Source of the DNA: Desulfobacteraceae bacterium
GTDB taxonomy: Bacteria > Desulfobacterota > DSM-4660 > Desulfatiglandales > HGW-15
Assembly: GCA_003819975.1 (NCBI GenBank)
Contig: RPPU01000317.1
Location: forward strand, 1-5,814
DNA length: 5,814 nt
Reading direction: 5' to 3'
Shown: one piece after another, positions 3,983 to 5,814 of the stretch
Layout of the letters: the number at the start of each line of letters is the position of its first letter
Numbering within the stretch: position 1 is the first letter of the stretch
Notes under the pieces: generated by a model
Seen by the model: the letters and a program-made list of their open reading frames with translations, nothing else
Database searches by the model: none
Told to the model about the DNA's origin: nothing
Program-made: the position numbers and the translations under genes

Positions 3983-5814
3983 TGGATATGGGTAAGGAAA
4001 CCAAATGGCAAATCATCTTCGAAGGTAATCTTTTTGAAGGCCAAAAAAAATCTCCGGTTAAAAAACGCATTGCCGAACTTTTTAAAATGGACCCGCCTAC
4101 CGTGGATAACCTGTTCAAAGGCGGCCCGGTCATTTTCAAATCCGACCTGCTTTACCCCCAAGCTTTAAAATACCAAGCCGCATTCCAAAAAACCGGAGCC
4201 AAATGCCGCATTGTCTCCACTGAAAACCCCGCTCAAGCCGCAAATCAGAGCGGTCACTACTCTGCTCCTTTTGCGGAAAAAACCAAAGCGGAAAAAGCAG
4301 CCGCTTCCCCGCTCAACAGCCGTATAGCCGAAGCGTTTCAAGTCGAGATGAATCATTTCCCGCTCCCCTGGACCTATAAAACCAGTTTGGTTTTCGTCAA
4401 TCTCGGCCTGTTGCTGCTCTTATTGCTGTATCTTTTCTTGGTTGTTCTTTTCGGCTATGCCGGGTATTCCCTGGCCATCGCGAACCTGAAAACCGCGTTC
4501 ACTTCCTGGACCGGAAAAATTATCGGCAGCATCATCTTTCTGATCACTCTGCTCATCGTCACCGCGATACTCTTTTTTATCGTCAAACCCCTGTTGCCGC
4601 ACCGTTTCAAAAAGAATCAAACCCTGGAACTCAATCCCTTTAAAGAACAAACTCTTTTCTCTTATATTCAGCACCTTTGCGAAATCATGCGGGCGCCCAT
4701 GCCGAGACGGATTGAAATCGATTGCAGAGCCGGCCTCTCCGCGCGTTTTAGCGCGGGTCTGGCCGGCTATCTGAGCGGGGATTTGAACTTGATTCTCGGC
4801 CTGCCTTTGCCGGCCGGATTAAGCTTAAACCAATGGACCGCCTTGATCAGCCATGAATTGCGCCATTTTTCCGAAGGCACCAATATGCGCCTGACCTATA
4901 TGGCCCGCCGGATCAACCATCTGTTTAAAGAGGGTTCCTCTTCCGGGGATTCCATTGACGCAATATTCGTTCAATGGAGTCAAAGAGAAGAGCTCTATTT
5001 GCAAATGCCGGCCCAAATCGGTCTTTTCCTGGCTCTGCTCAGCCGAAAATTAATGGGCTTGTGGCTGCAAGGCTGCCGGCTGATCAGCGGCTATCTGCTG
5101 CAACAATTGGAATATGACGCGGATCGTCATGAAATTCAATTGACCGGCAGCGCCCGCTTTGCCGACACCCTTTTGCGTTTGAACGGTTTAAAGCGGGTCA
5201 CCCAACAAACCCTGCAAAATCTGCCGCAGGACTGGAAAGAAAGGCATCTGGTGGACGATCTGATGAGCTTGGTTATATCCAATCTGGAGCATTTGCCCCC
5301 GGCGACCGCCGAACAACTGAAACGCAATCTGTCCAAAGAAGAAACGACTCTTTTTCAAACCCAACCTTCCGATAAAACCCGCATGGCTTTGGTCGCCGCC
5401 GACCCTCAAGCCGGTCTGTTGAATCTGGAAATGCCGGCTAAAGAAATGTTCGCCGATTTCTCAAGCCTGTCGCGGCAGCTGACCCTTCATTACTACCGCT
5501 CGCAAATGAATCTCCCCGTTGTTGAGAAAAATCTGCTTCCGGTAACGGCCGTCATCAAGCATCAGACCCATTTGGAAACCAGCCAAAATTCCTTTAAAAA
5601 ATATCTGGCCGGTCTGTTTATCAATGTGCGGCCCCTGCCCTTGCAAGCCCGCCCGGATCTGCGCAACCAACCGGTCAAGGAACGAATAGGCGCTCTCTTA
5701 AAACGGGCCGCGCAGATCAAAAAGCTGTTGATCAAAGACAAAAAAAGCCTGAAGGAATTTCAAGACTTGGACGAAAAAGTCCTCGCCTTGATTCAGGCCG
5801 ATGCCTTGCTGCAG
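3982..5814 (+). CDS. M48-family membrane zinc metallopeptidase, C-terminus cut off
   Basis: The gene has 611 codons to the window edge and no stop. Numbering uses ATG 3982; ATG 3988 is equally possible, and no start codon lies between 3982 and the upstream in-frame stop at 3922-3924. Residues about 7-80 form a small domain with the pattern WQIIFEGNLFEG, LFKMD, VDNLFKGGPVIFK and ALKYQAAFQKTGAKCRI. I remember this domain at the N-termini of other bacterial membrane proteins. A polar linker follows, then two transmembrane helices (about 135-158 and 180-201). The peptidase domain has HELRH at 291-295, the M48 zinc-binding HEXXH with catalytic E292, and EYDADRH (377-383), whose E377 is the expected third zinc ligand. 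An amphipathic or hydrophobic stretch (346-373) lies between them. The later TQPSDKTRM motif matches the usual M48 C-terminal HPs..R motif, with Q in place of H. All zinc ligands are present, so activity is expected, probably in membrane-protein quality control. Substrate is unknown. Confidence 0.9.
   Translation, partial: MDMGKETKWQIIFEGNLFEGQKKSPVKKRIAELFKMDPPTVDNLFKGGPVIFKSDLLYPQALKYQAAFQKTGAKCRIVSTENPAQAANQSGHYSAPFAEKTKAEKAAASPLNSRIAEAFQVEMNHFPLPWTYKTSLVFVNLGLLLLLLLYLFLVVLFGYAGYSLAIANLKTAFTSWTGKIIGSIIFLITLLIVTAILFFIVKPLLPHRFKKNQTLELNPFKEQTLFSYIQHLCEIMRAPMPRRIEIDCRAGLSARFSAGLAGYLSGDLNLILGLPLPAGLSLNQWTALISHELRHFSEGTNMRLTYMARRINHLFKEGSSSGDSIDAIFVQWSQREELYLQMPAQIGLFLALLSRKLMGLWLQGCRLISGYLLQQLEYDADRHEIQLTGSARFADTLLRLNGLKRVTQQTLQNLPQDWKERHLVDDLMSLVISNLEHLPPATAEQLKRNLSKEETTLFQTQPSDKTRMALVAADPQAGLLNLEMPAKEMFADFSSLSRQLTLHYYRSQMNLPVVEKNLLPVTAVIKHQTHLETSQNSFKKYLAGLFINVRPLPLQARPDLRNQPVKERIGALLKRAAQIKKLLIKDKKSLKEFQDLDEKVLALIQADALLQ

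Noticed and set aside
3800..4168. Plus-strand open frame of 122 codons starting at the promoter
   Set aside because: It overlaps the M48 reading frame for about 190 bases in another frame, its first codon is within the -35 box region, and the product shows no recognisable domain.
3899..4170. 13-base direct repeat CCAAGCTTTAAAA at 3899-3911 and 4158-4170
   Set aside because: One copy lies inside the M48 coding region and encodes ordinary residues; there is no further similarity around the copies, so chance is the simplest explanation.

Overview
The window comes from a Gram-negative bacterium of moderate GC content. The evidence is an inner-membrane-anchored AsmA-family protein, which only makes sense in a cell with an outer membrane, together with a membrane-bound M48 protease and an MFS transporter. 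The AsmA N-terminus and the kinds of intergenic repeat remind me of Desulfobacterota, with Kiritimatiellota or Planctomycetota as alternatives. No marker gene fixes the phylum, and a metagenome-assembled genome is plausible.

Layout from left to right. (1) The N-terminal 108 codons of an MFS-type transporter lie on the minus strand and run off the left edge (1-325). (2) A gene-poor stretch (326-718) holds dispersed-repeat remnants, including three CGCAAAG units, and a strong hairpin. (3) A complete YhcH/YjgK/YiaL (cupin-like sugar anomerase) family gene is on the minus strand (719-1168), with a strong Shine-Dalgarno. (4) A 146-bp non-coding, MITE-like element (1193-1338) has 14-bp terminal inverted repeats and is flanked by a perfect 8-bp direct repeat. 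Inside are two facing hairpins of a widespread REP-like type. (5) A complete 767-codon AsmA-family gene is on the minus strand (1360-3663). (6) A 318-bp divergent intergenic region has a very AT-rich core, a perfect 8+1+8 palindrome and a sigma70-like promoter facing right. (7) A plus-strand M48 zinc metallopeptidase gene (3982 to the window end, 611 codons seen, no stop) carries an extra N-terminal domain, two transmembrane helices and a complete zinc site.

How the parts may work together: the AsmA and YhcH-family genes are co-directional. If the element and one copy of its target duplication are removed, the spacer shrinks from 191 to 37 bp. This suggests a former two-gene operon split by the insertion. 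The MFS gene is also co-directional but sits 393 bp beyond. The M48 gene diverges from AsmA, and both products are predicted inner-membrane proteins facing envelope tasks, but a functional link is only inferred. The most solid unusual item is the intact insertion of the small non-autonomous element. I see no convincing multi-gene novel defence or biosynthetic system.
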